Below are positions 51,325 to 59,872 of a stretch of 64,000 bases of DNA, in pieces. Both the position numbers and the translations under genes were made by a program. Source of the stretch: Mycobacterium asiaticum (GTDB lineage Bacteria; Actinomycetota; Actinomycetes; Mycobacteriales; Mycobacteriaceae); assembly GCF_001668675.1 (NCBI RefSeq), contig NZ_LZKQ01000100.1:44939-108938 (forward strand). The letters run 5' to 3'. Each line of letters starts with the position of its first letter. Positions within the stretch are counted from its first letter, which is position 1. Under the pieces are notes generated by a model that saw only the letters and a program-made list of their open reading frames with translations, had not been told where the DNA came from and ran no database searches.

Positions 51325-52383
51325 TCACGACGAGGGGACTGTCCCACGCGGCAGGGTCAGCGGAAGGTCGGCATAGGTGGCGATGCCGGGTGCAGCGGCC
51401 ACCACGCCGGGGATCGCGTTGATCGCCGGCATCGCAGTCATGATGTGTCCGAGCGCCATGAACTCGGCCAGTGTCGTCGCCTGGAAGTACGGCGGCGGCA
51501 AGAAGCCGACCCTGGTCGTCACCGTCGGCTGACCGTCGATCTGGATCACCCAGCCGTCCTGGTCGATCGGCCAGTCGGGTTCGAGGGTCTGCCCCTTCTT
51601 CCAGCGCACGTTGAGGTCGATGATCGTGTTGCCGCCGACAATGCCGCGCCAGCTGATGTAGACACCCGCAACACATCCCGCCGGAATCGTCCAGGATGCC
51701 ATCTCGAGATCGGCTGTGGTTTGCGCAAATTCGGCCACGCACCGGACCTCGTCAAGTTCGACGCCCAACGCGTCGGCAACCAGGCGGACGGCCTCGGCGA
51801 AGATCGCGGTTCCCTTCTCCGCCATCGCCGGCAGCTCGGGATTGTCGATGGGCTGTCCGAAACCCACCGGCCGTTCGGTGTCCGGGGAGTCGTAGAACGT
51901 GGTGTCGGCCGCCTCGTTGACGGTGACCTTGTCGACGCGGTTGCACACCATCGCGGACACGATCGCCAACAACTCTGCAAAGCCCGGGCTGACACCCGAG
52001 CCGAAGATCGTCGAGCCACCCTGCTGGCATGCCTCCAGGATCCGGTCGCGGCCCTCGCCCAGGTTGTGGCCGGTGATGAAGGAAGCCGTCGTCACCACGT
52101 TGACACCCGCGGACAGGATCCGGACCAACTCGTCGACGTCGATCCACATCGGGTTGTAGACCACGCAGTCCGGCTTCAGAGCCAGCAGTTCCTCGACGTC
52201 ATTGGTCGCGGCAATCCCGAGCGGTTCGATGCCGACCAACTCCCCGGCGTCCTGGCCGGCTTTCTCCGGGGACCACGCGTAGCAACCCACCAGATCGAAC
52301 TGCGAGTTGGCGACGATGGACTGTAGTGAGCTCTTACCGACGTTCCCGGTCGTCCACTGCACGACCCGATATGTGTTGGGCAC
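51325..52383 (-). CDS. DapB-like NAD(P)-binding protein
   Basis: 352-aa paralogue of the protein at 35905-36963, with RVVQWTTGNVGKSSLQSIV and the central MWIDVDELVRILSAGVNVVTT region and a C-terminal mixed domain (PPYFQATTLAEFMALGHI). It belongs to the same dihydrodipicolinate-reductase-like family; the substrate is unknown. It is followed by the CsbD pair on the same strand and preceded by a 58-bp gap behind the conflict-like cluster. Confidence 0.85.
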   Translation of the reverse strand: MPNTYRVVQWTTGNVGKSSLQSIVANSQFDLVGCYAWSPEKAGQDAGELVGIEPLGIAATNDVEELLALKPDCVVYNPMWIDVDELVRILSAGVNVVTTASFITGHNLGEGRDRILEACQQGGSTIFGSGVSPGFAELLAIVSAMVCNRVDKVTVNEAADTTFYDSPDTERPVGFGQPIDNPELPAMAEKGTAIFAEAVRLVADALGVELDEVRCVAEFAQTTADLEMASWTIPAGCVAGVYISWRGIVGGNTIIDLNVRWKKGQTLEPDWPIDQDGWVIQIDGQPTVTTRVGFLPPPYFQATTLAEFMALGHIMTAMPAINAIPGVVAAAPGIATYADLPLTLPRGTVPSS

Positions 52384-52413
52384 TCGCTCAGCATAGGCAA
52401 GGGGGTGGGCGTC

Positions 52414-52452
52414 GCCTAGTAGGACGCCGATAGGACGCTGCCTAGTAGGACG
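52414..52452. repeat. Direct repeat of GCCTAGTAGGACG at the 3' end of the 370-aa gene
   Basis: GCCTAGTAGGACG occurs at 52414-52426 and again at 52440-52452, 26 bp apart, with a third partial copy ATAGGACGCTG between. The right copy contains the stop and last codons of the 52442-53554 gene, so its 3' end appears duplicated into the intergenic gap. Confidence 0.7.
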
Positions 52453-53554
52453 ATTCGGCTGCCAGGATCTCGGCGAGGAAGGCGTCCGGTGGCGGCTGGT
52501 CCAGCCGGGACCGCACCCAGCCGCGAATCCGTTCCCGGGCCGCCCGGGGTTCCGTCACATCGGCGCCGACGATGACCGACGTGACGGGCCAATCGTGGTT
52601 CCAGGCAACCGATTCCGTCAGTGCTCGCCGTTGGCCGTCGACGAGCGGCACGGTGGCGCGGCCGCCGGCATCCAGCGCGGCGGCGCCGCTGACGTCTCCG
52701 GACTGAACGCGAACCGGTACGTCGGTGGCCGGATCGGGTCCGATGACCGCCGCACGGACGACGGCGACGACCGACGGGCCGGCCGCTTCCACGCGCCAGT
52801 CGACGGTGTCCTCGGCCGCGTCGAAAACACCCGGCGGCACCGCTCCCCAGTTGATCGATGCGACGCCCCTGCCGATCGATGCCACGCCCGCCGGGCCGGG
52901 ATCGGCGCCGGCGGCCAGTGCGTAGTCATCGCGGTAGCCGGTCGGCTCGGCCAGGCTAAGGCCCGAATCCCGTAGAGCCGCGGACAGTTCCGCCCAGCCG
53001 CTGCCGTCGACGCCGACCTCGTCGGCGAGGTCGGCGGCAGCCCGCACCAGGTCGCGGATGCGGGGATCGTTGCTTCGCACGTGTGCCGTCAGGGCTGCGG
53101 CGTGTGGACTCAGCAGTTCCGTCACATCCGAATCCAGGGTGTCGTCGGTGAAGAAACCGTCCGCGCCGGCGGTCAGCAACGCGATCTCGGCGTCCAGCAG
53201 GGCTTGATCGAGTGCGATGACACCGTCGCGCTGGCTGGCGGGCCACCAGCGACGCAGCCACTGGCCGATCGCCAACCGGTGCAAAGGATCCAGCGACCCC
53301 GGCGTGATGTCGATGCCGTCGAGATCCCGGGGTTCGTCGGTGGTCGCCGCGGCCGACACCACCGCGAGGTGACCCGCCTGACCGATCACCCGCCATAGCC
53401 AATCGGCCCGGTCCGGGTCGGTGAAGGTGATCTGGCCGGCGGCGGCACCGGCCGGGTCGTCGACAATCCAGGACAGCACCGCGCCGCTGACCTCCAGCAC
53501 CGCGACCAGCGGTGAGGTCTGTGTCCAGAGTCCGGACTCGCTGATCAGCTTCAT
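52442..53554 (-). CDS. Unknown protein of the CHAT/TPR cluster, 370 aa
   Basis: No recognised family. The N-terminal 60 residues have hydrophobic strands (SPLVAVLEVSGAVLSWIVDD). Residues 90-230 are mainly helical and acidic. A beta-rich C-terminal domain (about 230-350) contains WRVEAAGPSVVAVVRAAVIG and RATVPLVDGQRRALTESVAW. There is no signal peptide, Cys cluster or catalytic motif. The ATG at 53554 overlaps the stop of the 448-aa gene (ATGA), so they are coupled. Possibly an effector or sensor partner in a conflict system; a role in regulation of the CHAT protease is inference from context. Confidence 0.65.
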   Translation of the reverse strand: MKLISESGLWTQTSPLVAVLEVSGAVLSWIVDDPAGAAAGQITFTDPDRADWLWRVIGQAGHLAVVSAAATTDEPRDLDGIDITPGSLDPLHRLAIGQWLRRWWPASQRDGVIALDQALLDAEIALLTAGADGFFTDDTLDSDVTELLSPHAAALTAHVRSNDPRIRDLVRAAADLADEVGVDGSGWAELSAALRDSGLSLAEPTGYRDDYALAAGADPGPAGVASIGRGVASINWGAVPPGVFDAAEDTVDWRVEAAGPSVVAVVRAAVIGPDPATDVPVRVQSGDVSGAAALDAGGRATVPLVDGQRRALTESVAWNHDWPVTSVIVGADVTEPRAARERIRGWVRSRLDQPPPDAFLAEILAAESSY

Positions 53555-54897
53555 CCCGCCACCTGCAGTTCCAGCATCGACTTGATCCGCTGTCGATGGT
53601 CGAGGCTGACCGACCTGGCGACACCTTCCAGCAGCGACCGCACATCGTCGATGTCGGCACAGGGCTCCTGCCACACGTCGCGCCCGTGCAGCCGCGCCCA
53701 CAACCGACTCAGGTACGGCTGCGCGTACGACGCGAGATCGTCGACCACCTGTTGTTGGCGCGGATGAATCGGCCCGCCCTCGGCCAGATAACGCCGCGCG
53801 TGCAGCACGTAGGCCTCCTTGCGCAGCCGCGCCTGAATCTGCGCGGCCAGCCCGTAGCGACTGGTGACCGAGCGGTCTAGCGGCGCCAGGTCGACGGCCA
53901 CCTCGATACCTGCGACCAGGGTGGCCTGCTTGTCCTCGGCCAGCAGTCCCCATGGCGCGCACGCCCGGTCCACCTCCTCCGCGCATAACAGCGGGACATC
54001 CGGCAGTGCGTCGCGGTCCAGGGCGCGCCGCAACGTGGACCGGACCCGGTCCACCACGGTGCGATCCAGCGGGCGGTCGCTTTCGGATCCGCTGGCAACT
54101 TCCGGGGGACGTTGCGGGGCAACGGCACTCAACCCCAGGTCGACGATCGACCATGGCACGTCGGCGGATTCGAGGCGGATCAGCGCACCCAGGTTGTACG
54201 GCGTGGTGTCGGCGATCATCGCGGTCCAGACGCGCTGCCGCGCCGCGGCGGCGGTGTGGCTCTTGGCCGGGCCGAGCACGGTGGCCAGCTCCGCCATGAA
54301 CGGTTCGCGCGGGACGTCGTCGGCCCGCACGTCGCGCCAGCTCGCGACCAGCTGAGCCGCTAGCGTCGCCACCACCTGTGCGCTGGTCACGTAATCGTTG
54401 AGCACCTCGACCGCGGTGCGATCCCTGCCCTGATGCACCTCCTGCAGAACATCGGCCGCGGTAGCCGAATCTTCGTTTGTCGGTGCACCTTTGGTGACCG
54501 CTAGCTCGAAACACACTGGGAAGTACAGCTCCTGAGCGTTGCCGCTGCGTATCCGCAGCCGCCTGCGCTGTAACTTGAGCACCTCGAACCAGGCTGCCGC
54601 GCAGCGCAATTGGGCCGCATTGCCGATGATGAGGTCGTGCATTGCCAGCGCGACAGCATCGGTGACGACAGGTGCGGAATACTGGGGATTGGCGCGCAGC
54701 CGCAGCACCAGCGGGTCGATGATGCGTTTCACGGTCCGGCTCAGCGGGCCGCCGTCGTCGCTGCTCAATACTTCAACGCCGGGACCGATGGCCCGCCACG
54801 CGGCGTCGATCACCGCCCGCCGGGGCTGTCCCGTCGCACGGTCGTCGCGATCGTCGCGTCCGTCCAGGGCAGGCTCCACCTGCGAATCGGCGCTCAT
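53551..54897 (-). CDS. Unknown helical protein of the CHAT/TPR cluster, 448 aa
   Basis: Largely alpha-helical, with no recognised domain. Conserved-looking stretches are AIGPGVEVLSSDDGGPLSRT near residue 35, LQRRRLRIRSGNAQELYFPV near 125, and RKEAYVLHARRYLAEGG near 370. A short Cys-containing segment (VPLLCAEEVDRACAPWGLL) occurs at about 290-310. ATG 54897 fits a compact start; an earlier frame start overlaps the divergent small gene. The stop overlaps the next gene's ATG. It is separated from the CHAT gene by the opposite-strand 122-aa gene. Function is unknown. Confidence 0.68.
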   Translation of the reverse strand: MSADSQVEPALDGRDDRDDRATGQPRRAVIDAAWRAIGPGVEVLSSDDGGPLSRTVKRIIDPLVLRLRANPQYSAPVVTDAVALAMHDLIIGNAAQLRCAAAWFEVLKLQRRRLRIRSGNAQELYFPVCFELAVTKGAPTNEDSATAADVLQEVHQGRDRTAVEVLNDYVTSAQVVATLAAQLVASWRDVRADDVPREPFMAELATVLGPAKSHTAAAARQRVWTAMIADTTPYNLGALIRLESADVPWSIVDLGLSAVAPQRPPEVASGSESDRPLDRTVVDRVRSTLRRALDRDALPDVPLLCAEEVDRACAPWGLLAEDKQATLVAGIEVAVDLAPLDRSVTSRYGLAAQIQARLRKEAYVLHARRYLAEGGPIHPRQQQVVDDLASYAQPYLSRLWARLHGRDVWQEPCADIDDVRSLLEGVARSVSLDHRQRIKSMLELQVAG

Positions 54898-54981
54898 GAC
54901 GACAGGATAGGGGCAGCCGGGAAAATCCTGGTACTCGAAAAGTTGGGTTCGGTAGCCGATCGCGGTCCCGAAGCTGGTCCC

Positions 54982-55350
54982 ATGAACAAGTCGAAGCTGA
55001 TGGCAGTTGGGGCCCATATCGCGCTACTGGCGACGTTGACCCGCCGGGCCACCCGCAACGCGCACAAGCGCACGGACGACAGCCTCGCGGTCGGGGTCGG
55101 CACCGTGCGAACCGTCGTGGATGAGCAGGTTGCGGCGCACGCCGGCGAACGCCAGATCTGGATAGAGGTGGCCAGCGTGGACGGTGACACCTTCGTCGGC
55201 CGCTTGGTGCACGACAACCCGGGTGCGGACCTATCCACGCTGCGTCCCGGCCTGGTTATGCTGGTCGCGTTCGATCCCGCTGCGCGGGAGGAGCTTTCGT
55301 TACCCGATGATGTGTTGGCGGTGCGGGCTCAAGGCCTCGCCCTGGTATGA
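54982..55350 (+). CDS. Unknown small protein inside the CHAT/TPR cluster, 122 aa, opposite strand
   Basis: 122-aa protein with a helical, basic N-terminus (MNKSKLMAVGAHIALLATLT) and a beta-rich C-terminal part: RQIWIEVASVDGDTFVGRLV then LVMLVAFDPAAREELSLPDD. Third codon positions are strongly G/C, so it is coding and not a shadow. The N-terminus could be a membrane or signal-like helix but is short. Head-to-head with the 448-aa gene (84 bp) and tail-to-tail with the CHAT gene (12 bp). An antidote or regulator role is speculation. Confidence 0.6.
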   Translation: MNKSKLMAVGAHIALLATLTRRATRNAHKRTDDSLAVGVGTVRTVVDEQVAAHAGERQIWIEVASVDGDTFVGRLVHDNPGADLSTLRPGLVMLVAFDPAAREELSLPDDVLAVRAQGLALV

Positions 55351-55362
55351 CGGACGGGCCGT

Positions 55363-56730
55363 TCAACGCGCACCGTCTACGGCGAACGTGACCAGCGCTC
55401 CCCAGAACAACGGGTTGGCGGTGACGGCACCGTCCCGCCAGCGCCGCATCTGCGCGCGCTGCCAGCGATTGACCGCGCACCCGGCGTCGGCCTCCTCGTG
55501 CGCACTGTCCACGCCGACAACGACTTCGGCCATGGGATCGGGTGCGCTCGCGCCGCCGGCGGCCGGCGCGAACTGCCGATAGGCGGCCGTGGTGGGCAGC
55601 GACCAGAGCGTGGCGGTCACCAGTTGCGCCCCGCCCAGGATCATCGCCGCCACCAGACCTGTCGCCTCGTCGAACTGGTAATCCCCACCCGAAGCGCAGG
55701 CCAGCAACGCTACCCGGGGTGGGATCGGCAACCGCAGCGCCATGAGGTCCGAGGCGGTCAAGGGGCGGTGATTGCCAATCGGTGAGGCGTCTCCTGGTGC
55801 AGCTGCGGTGCACGCGAGGTGCAGCGCGGCCCGGTCCGCGTGACCCACGTCGTCGTCCGCTGAACTGGCGTGTCCGACGTACATCAGCCGACTCGGCCGC
55901 TGGGTCAGCAAATCGGCCAACCAGCTGCGGTCGGCGTCCTGGCGGCGGAACAGTTCCGCCGCGCTGCCGACGTCCGGCAAGACCCGCCGGCGCCGCAACG
56001 ATTCGGTGAAATGCCTTGCTAGCGGGGTCTGTTCCGATGGTCGCCCAAGTACTGATCCCAGCGCGGAGTCCGGCCGTTGTCCCGGTACCCGCGGATCCAG
56101 GATCAGTAGCGCGGGGCCTTCGTGCCGGCCACTCCAATCGGTGTGGGGGCGCGGCGCGTGCACGATGTTCTGTGGCACCGCCATCAGCACATCGACCAAC
56201 TCCATCAGGCGATAGCCGTCGGTGTGCTCTTTGACATCGGTGAGTTGCCAGGGGATTTGAGCGGCCACCCGCCCGCTGGAAGTGATCGCGTCCTGCCGTG
56301 CCCGCACCAATTCTTCTTTGCTGGGCCCGGATTTCGGCACCGCGAGCAATCCCCAGGGCACCCTGGCCAACCGGGTGCTGGGCGAGACGAACAGTGTCGG
56401 CCGCGGAGTCGCGGCGCAATCCGCCAGCAATTGCCATCCCGCGGTGCCGATGAGCAGAACACCGAGGATGTAGGCCACCGTCAGCTCAGTGTCCGGTGTC
56501 GCGAACGGGCCGCGGGTCAGAGCCCGCTCGATGGCGTCCCGCCTGCTCTCTGAGCCATATGGCTCGGGCAGGGCATCGCGCAATTCCTGTAAGGCGGCCA
56601 ACAGAATTGGCTCCTCCACCACCCAGTTGACGGTCTGTTGCGTCATTCCGGACTGGTCGATCAAGCGCAGACTGGCGTATGTGGCGATCCCGACGTCGGC
56701 GTAACGCAGGACCAGGGTCGCACCGGTCAT
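55363..56730 (-). CDS. CHAT-domain (caspase-like) protease, 455 aa
   Basis: Cysteine protease of the CHAT family, related to caspases and separase. The N-terminal third is unassigned and includes a hydrophobic stretch, TVAYILGVLLIGTAGWQLL, possibly structural. The CHAT domain spans about 120-430: the catalytic His is His287 in MYVGHASS and the Cys is Cys345 in LLACASGGD, and the late GATxVxxxLW-type strand is AQLVTATLWSLPTT. ATG 56730 overlaps the TPR gene's stop (ATGA), so protease and TPR partner are co-translated. CHAT proteins with TPR partners are proposed effectors of cell suicide or immunity; the trigger and substrate are unknown. Confidence 0.85.
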   Translation of the reverse strand: MTGATLVLRYADVGIATYASLRLIDQSGMTQQTVNWVVEEPILLAALQELRDALPEPYGSESRRDAIERALTRGPFATPDTELTVAYILGVLLIGTAGWQLLADCAATPRPTLFVSPSTRLARVPWGLLAVPKSGPSKEELVRARQDAITSSGRVAAQIPWQLTDVKEHTDGYRLMELVDVLMAVPQNIVHAPRPHTDWSGRHEGPALLILDPRVPGQRPDSALGSVLGRPSEQTPLARHFTESLRRRRVLPDVGSAAELFRRQDADRSWLADLLTQRPSRLMYVGHASSADDDVGHADRAALHLACTAAAPGDASPIGNHRPLTASDLMALRLPIPPRVALLACASGGDYQFDEATGLVAAMILGGAQLVTATLWSLPTTAAYRQFAPAAGGASAPDPMAEVVVGVDSAHEEADAGCAVNRWQRAQMRRWRDGAVTANPLFWGALVTFAVDGAR

Positions 56731-58460
56731 GGCCAGGTCGACCAAGCCGGCTCGGCGGCGGTCACCTCGCGGCCGTACCGCGCAAACGCCAGCGCGCGAT
56801 AGTGGCTCATGATCGGCGGCGCACCCGGTTGCATCTGCAGTGGTGGCAGCGGTCCGAGGCGGGTCAGCGAATGGGCTTGTGTCGGTGCAGATCCGGCCGC
56901 TGCTGCCGGAAGTGCCAGGTCGTCGTCACTCTCGACGAGCACCGGGCCGGTGCCGGTGGACTCCCATTCGCCGACCTGACGTTGCTGTTGTTCGGTGTTG
57001 AATGTGCCACGGGCGCTGTGGTACTCGACCAGCTCGCTGACGAGTTCGGTGTTCTCCCATTCCCACGCGACCGCGAATGCGCTGGCCAGGATCGGCGCCG
57101 AGACCTGTGCGGCCCAACGTGATCGGGCATCGGTGTCGGCGATCGAATAACGTACGGAGTCCACGGCCAGGGCAGCGGGCACCTTGAGTTCGGCCGCCTG
57201 TTCCAGCTTGCCCATCGCGCGCCAGTACTCCGGGGTCCCGACCTCGCCGTGCAGGATTCCGAGCGATTCGGCCTGCCGGGCCTCGATCTCCTGCAACGAC
57301 TCGTCGGGGTCGCCGGACCCGTCGAAACCCAGATCCGCCAGCGCGTCCGCTCGCCAGACGGTCCCCAGATGGTTGTCCAGCAGTGCGTATTGGAGCCAGC
57401 TGCTGCGCGGCGACGAGTCGAGCAACTCGCGGGCCTGCGCGATCAGCTCGACAGCCTGAGAAAAGCGACCCCAGAAGATCGCGATCCAGCTGCGCTGCAA
57501 CAGAATACGGTGAAGGTGTAGCGGCTTGCCCAGGTCGCGCCAGTGCTGCTCTGCGTGCTCCCAGCACTGGTCGGCGGCCTCGAGCGCGCCACTTGCGAGC
57601 CGGGTCAGCCCCATGTAGAGCCAGCAGCGGGACACGTCGTGGGCGCGTGCGTGGCGGGCGATCACCGGGTAGGCATCGGAGACCAGTTGCTCGGTGGTTT
57701 CGTGGTCACCGGCGGTCCAACAGGCCGCGGCGCGCTCCAGCTGTGTTCGCGCGCTTGCCAATTCCCAGCCACGGGCTTGAGCGCGCGCGCCGGCGCGGCG
57801 CAGCCAGGGCTCAGCCTCGGCCAATCGCCCGGTCTCGATGCAGAACCTGCCGTAGCCGGTCGCCGCCGAAACCCAGATGTAGTCGTCGGCTTCGGTTCCC
57901 CGTGCGGGCCGGTTTAGGGCATCGAGCACCTGGGCCCACAACGGCAGCGACCGCACGTGCAGATCGTCGTCACACAGGGCGGTCGCGCAGAGCAGTTGGG
58001 CGTGGGTGAGTAACCGTTGCCGCTCGTCTGCGAGATCGCCGTCGGAGCACTCGGTTTCGGCCAGTACGCGCAGCGCGTCCGCCGCTTCTTCGTGGTTGCC
58101 CTGTGCCGCGGCCAATCCGATCTCGAGGAAATGCGCCCGCCGCGAGTAGCGCAGGACCATATGGGCGATCTCGGCGTCCGACATGTTCACCTGGGCGGCG
58201 GCCTCGGGCCGGGTGCCGTCCAGGATGCCCCGATAGATCGCCAACGGTTCGCGCATTCGCCGGATGCATTCGCGCACTCCGTCATTCGCGCCGCGGACCA
58301 GGTAGATCTCACCGAGCTGCGCGAAGACTTCCAGCAACAGATCGTCGCGGTCGGCCCGCTCGATCTGCGGTGGCAGTGTCAGCAACAGATCCCGGGCCGC
58401 GCCCTCGTCGGCGGCGAACGTCAGCTGACGCGCCCGATCGAGGTCGCCGGTGATCGACAC
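56727..58460 (-). CDS. TPR-like helical-repeat protein coupled to CHAT protease, 577 aa
   Basis: 577-aa protein made mostly of helical hairpins with the TPR-type pattern, for example AADALRVLAETECSDGDLADERQRLL and GRFCIETGRLAEAEPWLRRA, then GALEAADQCWEHAEQHW and GRFSQAVELIAQARELLD. Repeats fill about residues 10-400. The final 150 residues (SARGTFNTEQQQ, then a Ser/Gly/Pro linker) differ and end in GREVTAAEPAWSTWP. GTG 58460 starts the conserved part. There is no HTH or ATPase. Its stop overlaps the CHAT start. It probably recognises a trigger and activates or holds the protease, by analogy with TPR-CHAT systems. Confidence 0.75.
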   Translation of the reverse strand: MSITGDLDRARQLTFAADEGAARDLLLTLPPQIERADRDDLLLEVFAQLGEIYLVRGANDGVRECIRRMREPLAIYRGILDGTRPEAAAQVNMSDAEIAHMVLRYSRRAHFLEIGLAAAQGNHEEAADALRVLAETECSDGDLADERQRLLTHAQLLCATALCDDDLHVRSLPLWAQVLDALNRPARGTEADDYIWVSAATGYGRFCIETGRLAEAEPWLRRAGARAQARGWELASARTQLERAAACWTAGDHETTEQLVSDAYPVIARHARAHDVSRCWLYMGLTRLASGALEAADQCWEHAEQHWRDLGKPLHLHRILLQRSWIAIFWGRFSQAVELIAQARELLDSSPRSSWLQYALLDNHLGTVWRADALADLGFDGSGDPDESLQEIEARQAESLGILHGEVGTPEYWRAMGKLEQAAELKVPAALAVDSVRYSIADTDARSRWAAQVSAPILASAFAVAWEWENTELVSELVEYHSARGTFNTEQQQRQVGEWESTGTGPVLVESDDDLALPAAAAGSAPTQAHSLTRLGPLPPLQMQPGAPPIMSHYRALAFARYGREVTAAEPAWSTWP

Positions 58461-58537
58461 GGCTGCATCATAAGTCCGGACGCCAATCCGGAACGGCGGA
58501 CATGCACTGCATGCCCGCCGCCCCGAACTACCCCTCA

Positions 58538-59023
58538 TCAGCCGCACGACACCTTGATGCTGAAGTCCTTGGTGATCATTCCGGCCATCGGGTTCTTCAG
58601 GTCGGCGCCCTGCGCTTGCCCGGTGATGGTGTAGGTCTTGCCGTCCACCGCGACCTTGGCTTCACCGACCTTGGCGCCCATGTTGTCCGAGACCGACAGG
58701 GCGTTGCCGTCGACGACCATGGCCAGCGAGTCGACCGTCGGCGGGTTGCCTTCGGTCATGACCACCGCCAATGCCTGCTGGCCGCCGGTCGAACCACTAC
58801 CGATATTGATCTTGCCGCCCTGCCTGACGCAGGTGACCGAGGACGGGTTCAGACCCGCCAAGTCCGAGCCGCCCACCTTGACCTCGGTGCCGGCGCTCCC
58901 ACCCGTGGCGACACTGGCCGGCGCATTCGAGGCTGGGCTGGCGGTGTGGCCGCCGCTCGAGCAGCCCACCAGCGCGGACGCGCAGCCGAGGGTTCCGATC
59001 GCAACCGCGATAGCACGTTTCAC
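58538..59023 (-). CDS. LpqH-type lipoprotein (second copy)
   Basis: 161-aa lipoprotein with VKRAIAVAIGTLGCASALVGC, the lipobox being LVGC, then a Ser/Ala-rich linker and a domain ending KDFSIKVSCG. It shares with LpqH the VTCVRQGGKINIG-type strand, NPPTVDSL and KNPM. GTG 59023 has GGAAG upstream. Related to LpqH at 927-1397 but clearly divergent, so an old paralogue. It lies 78 bp from the TPR gene's start; probably unrelated to the cluster. Confidence 0.82.
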   Translation of the reverse strand: MKRAIAVAIGTLGCASALVGCSSGGHTASPASNAPASVATGGSAGTEVKVGGSDLAGLNPSSVTCVRQGGKINIGSGSTGGQQALAVVMTEGNPPTVDSLAMVVDGNALSVSDNMGAKVGEAKVAVDGKTYTITGQAQGADLKNPMAGMITKDFSIKVSCG

Positions 59024-59127
59024 TGGACTTCCTTCCGTCATGCGCCGCCCTGATGGCGTCGTCATGGGAGCAAGTACAGGCGGTGGGCGTTGCTACCGAT
59101 CCCAAAAATTGTGGTGAAGTATCCCTT

Positions 59128-59868
59128 GTGATCGAGATCCAGACTGCGGGATCGGTGCAGGTGCTGACGCTTTCCTGGGGGCGGGTGAACGCGCTCGACG
59201 TCGAGACCCTCGGTGAGTTGACGCAGACCATCCAGGAGCTCGCCCGCTCGGGCGGCGGTGCGCTGGTGATCACCGGCGCTGGGCGGGTGTTCTCCGCCGG
59301 GGTGGACCTCAATCGCGTGATCGAGGGCGGAGCGGGCTACACGGACCAGTTGGTGCCCGCGTTGTCCGATGCGTTCGAGGCGTTGTTCAGCTACCCGGGA
59401 CCGACCGTGGCGGCGATCAACGGCGCCGCGATAGCCGGCGGGTGCGTGTTGGCCGGCGCCTGCGATTGGCGCCTGGCCAGTCCGGAGGCGCAGATCGGAG
59501 CCGCCGAGGTCCGGGTGGGCGTCGCGTTCCCGGTCGCCGCGCTCGAGGTGCTCCGCTACGCCTGCGGTGACCACGCCGAGGAGGTCCTGCTCGGCGGGCG
59601 GAACTACCGCGGCGACGAAGCCGTCGCCCGGGGACTGGCCCACCGCATCGTCAATGAGGACCTATTGGACGCGGCCGTGGCCGAAGCGACAGACCTCAGC
59701 AGCATTCCGGCGCAGGCCTACAGCCACACCAAGGCGCAACTGCGGGGTCCGGCGCTGCGGCGCATCCGGGACGGCGCGCAGATCGATGATGACGTTCGCC
59801 GGATCTGGGGGGCGGACCAGACGCTGCAGGGCATCGCCGACTACGTCGAGCGGCTGCGGCGCCGCTAA
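59128..59868 (+). CDS. Enoyl-CoA hydratase/isomerase family protein
   Basis: 246-aa crotonase-fold protein. The oxyanion loop is GAGRVFSAGVDLNRV, and the second glycine-rich loop is AAINGAAIAGGCVLAGACDW. The usual catalytic Glu of hydratases around the QIGAAEVRVGVAFP segment is present (GAAEV). GTG 59128 begins the conserved sequence; a longer frame is unsupported. It is convergent with the LucA gene (4 bp apart). Confidence 0.85.
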   Translation: MIEIQTAGSVQVLTLSWGRVNALDVETLGELTQTIQELARSGGGALVITGAGRVFSAGVDLNRVIEGGAGYTDQLVPALSDAFEALFSYPGPTVAAINGAAIAGGCVLAGACDWRLASPEAQIGAAEVRVGVAFPVAALEVLRYACGDHAEEVLLGGRNYRGDEAVARGLAHRIVNEDLLDAAVAEATDLSSIPAQAYSHTKAQLRGPALRRIRDGAQIDDDVRRIWGADQTLQGIADYVERLRRR

Positions 59869-59872
59869 GGAC

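Noticed and set aside
53555..54514. N-terminal extension of the 370-aa cluster gene to about 690 codons
   Set aside because: The extension overlaps the 448-aa gene in a different frame; the ATGA junction at 53551-53554 gives the natural start.
52442..58460. Type III-E CRISPR Craspase system
   Set aside because: TPR and CHAT are separate genes, and no Cas7-11-like effector or repeat array is present.
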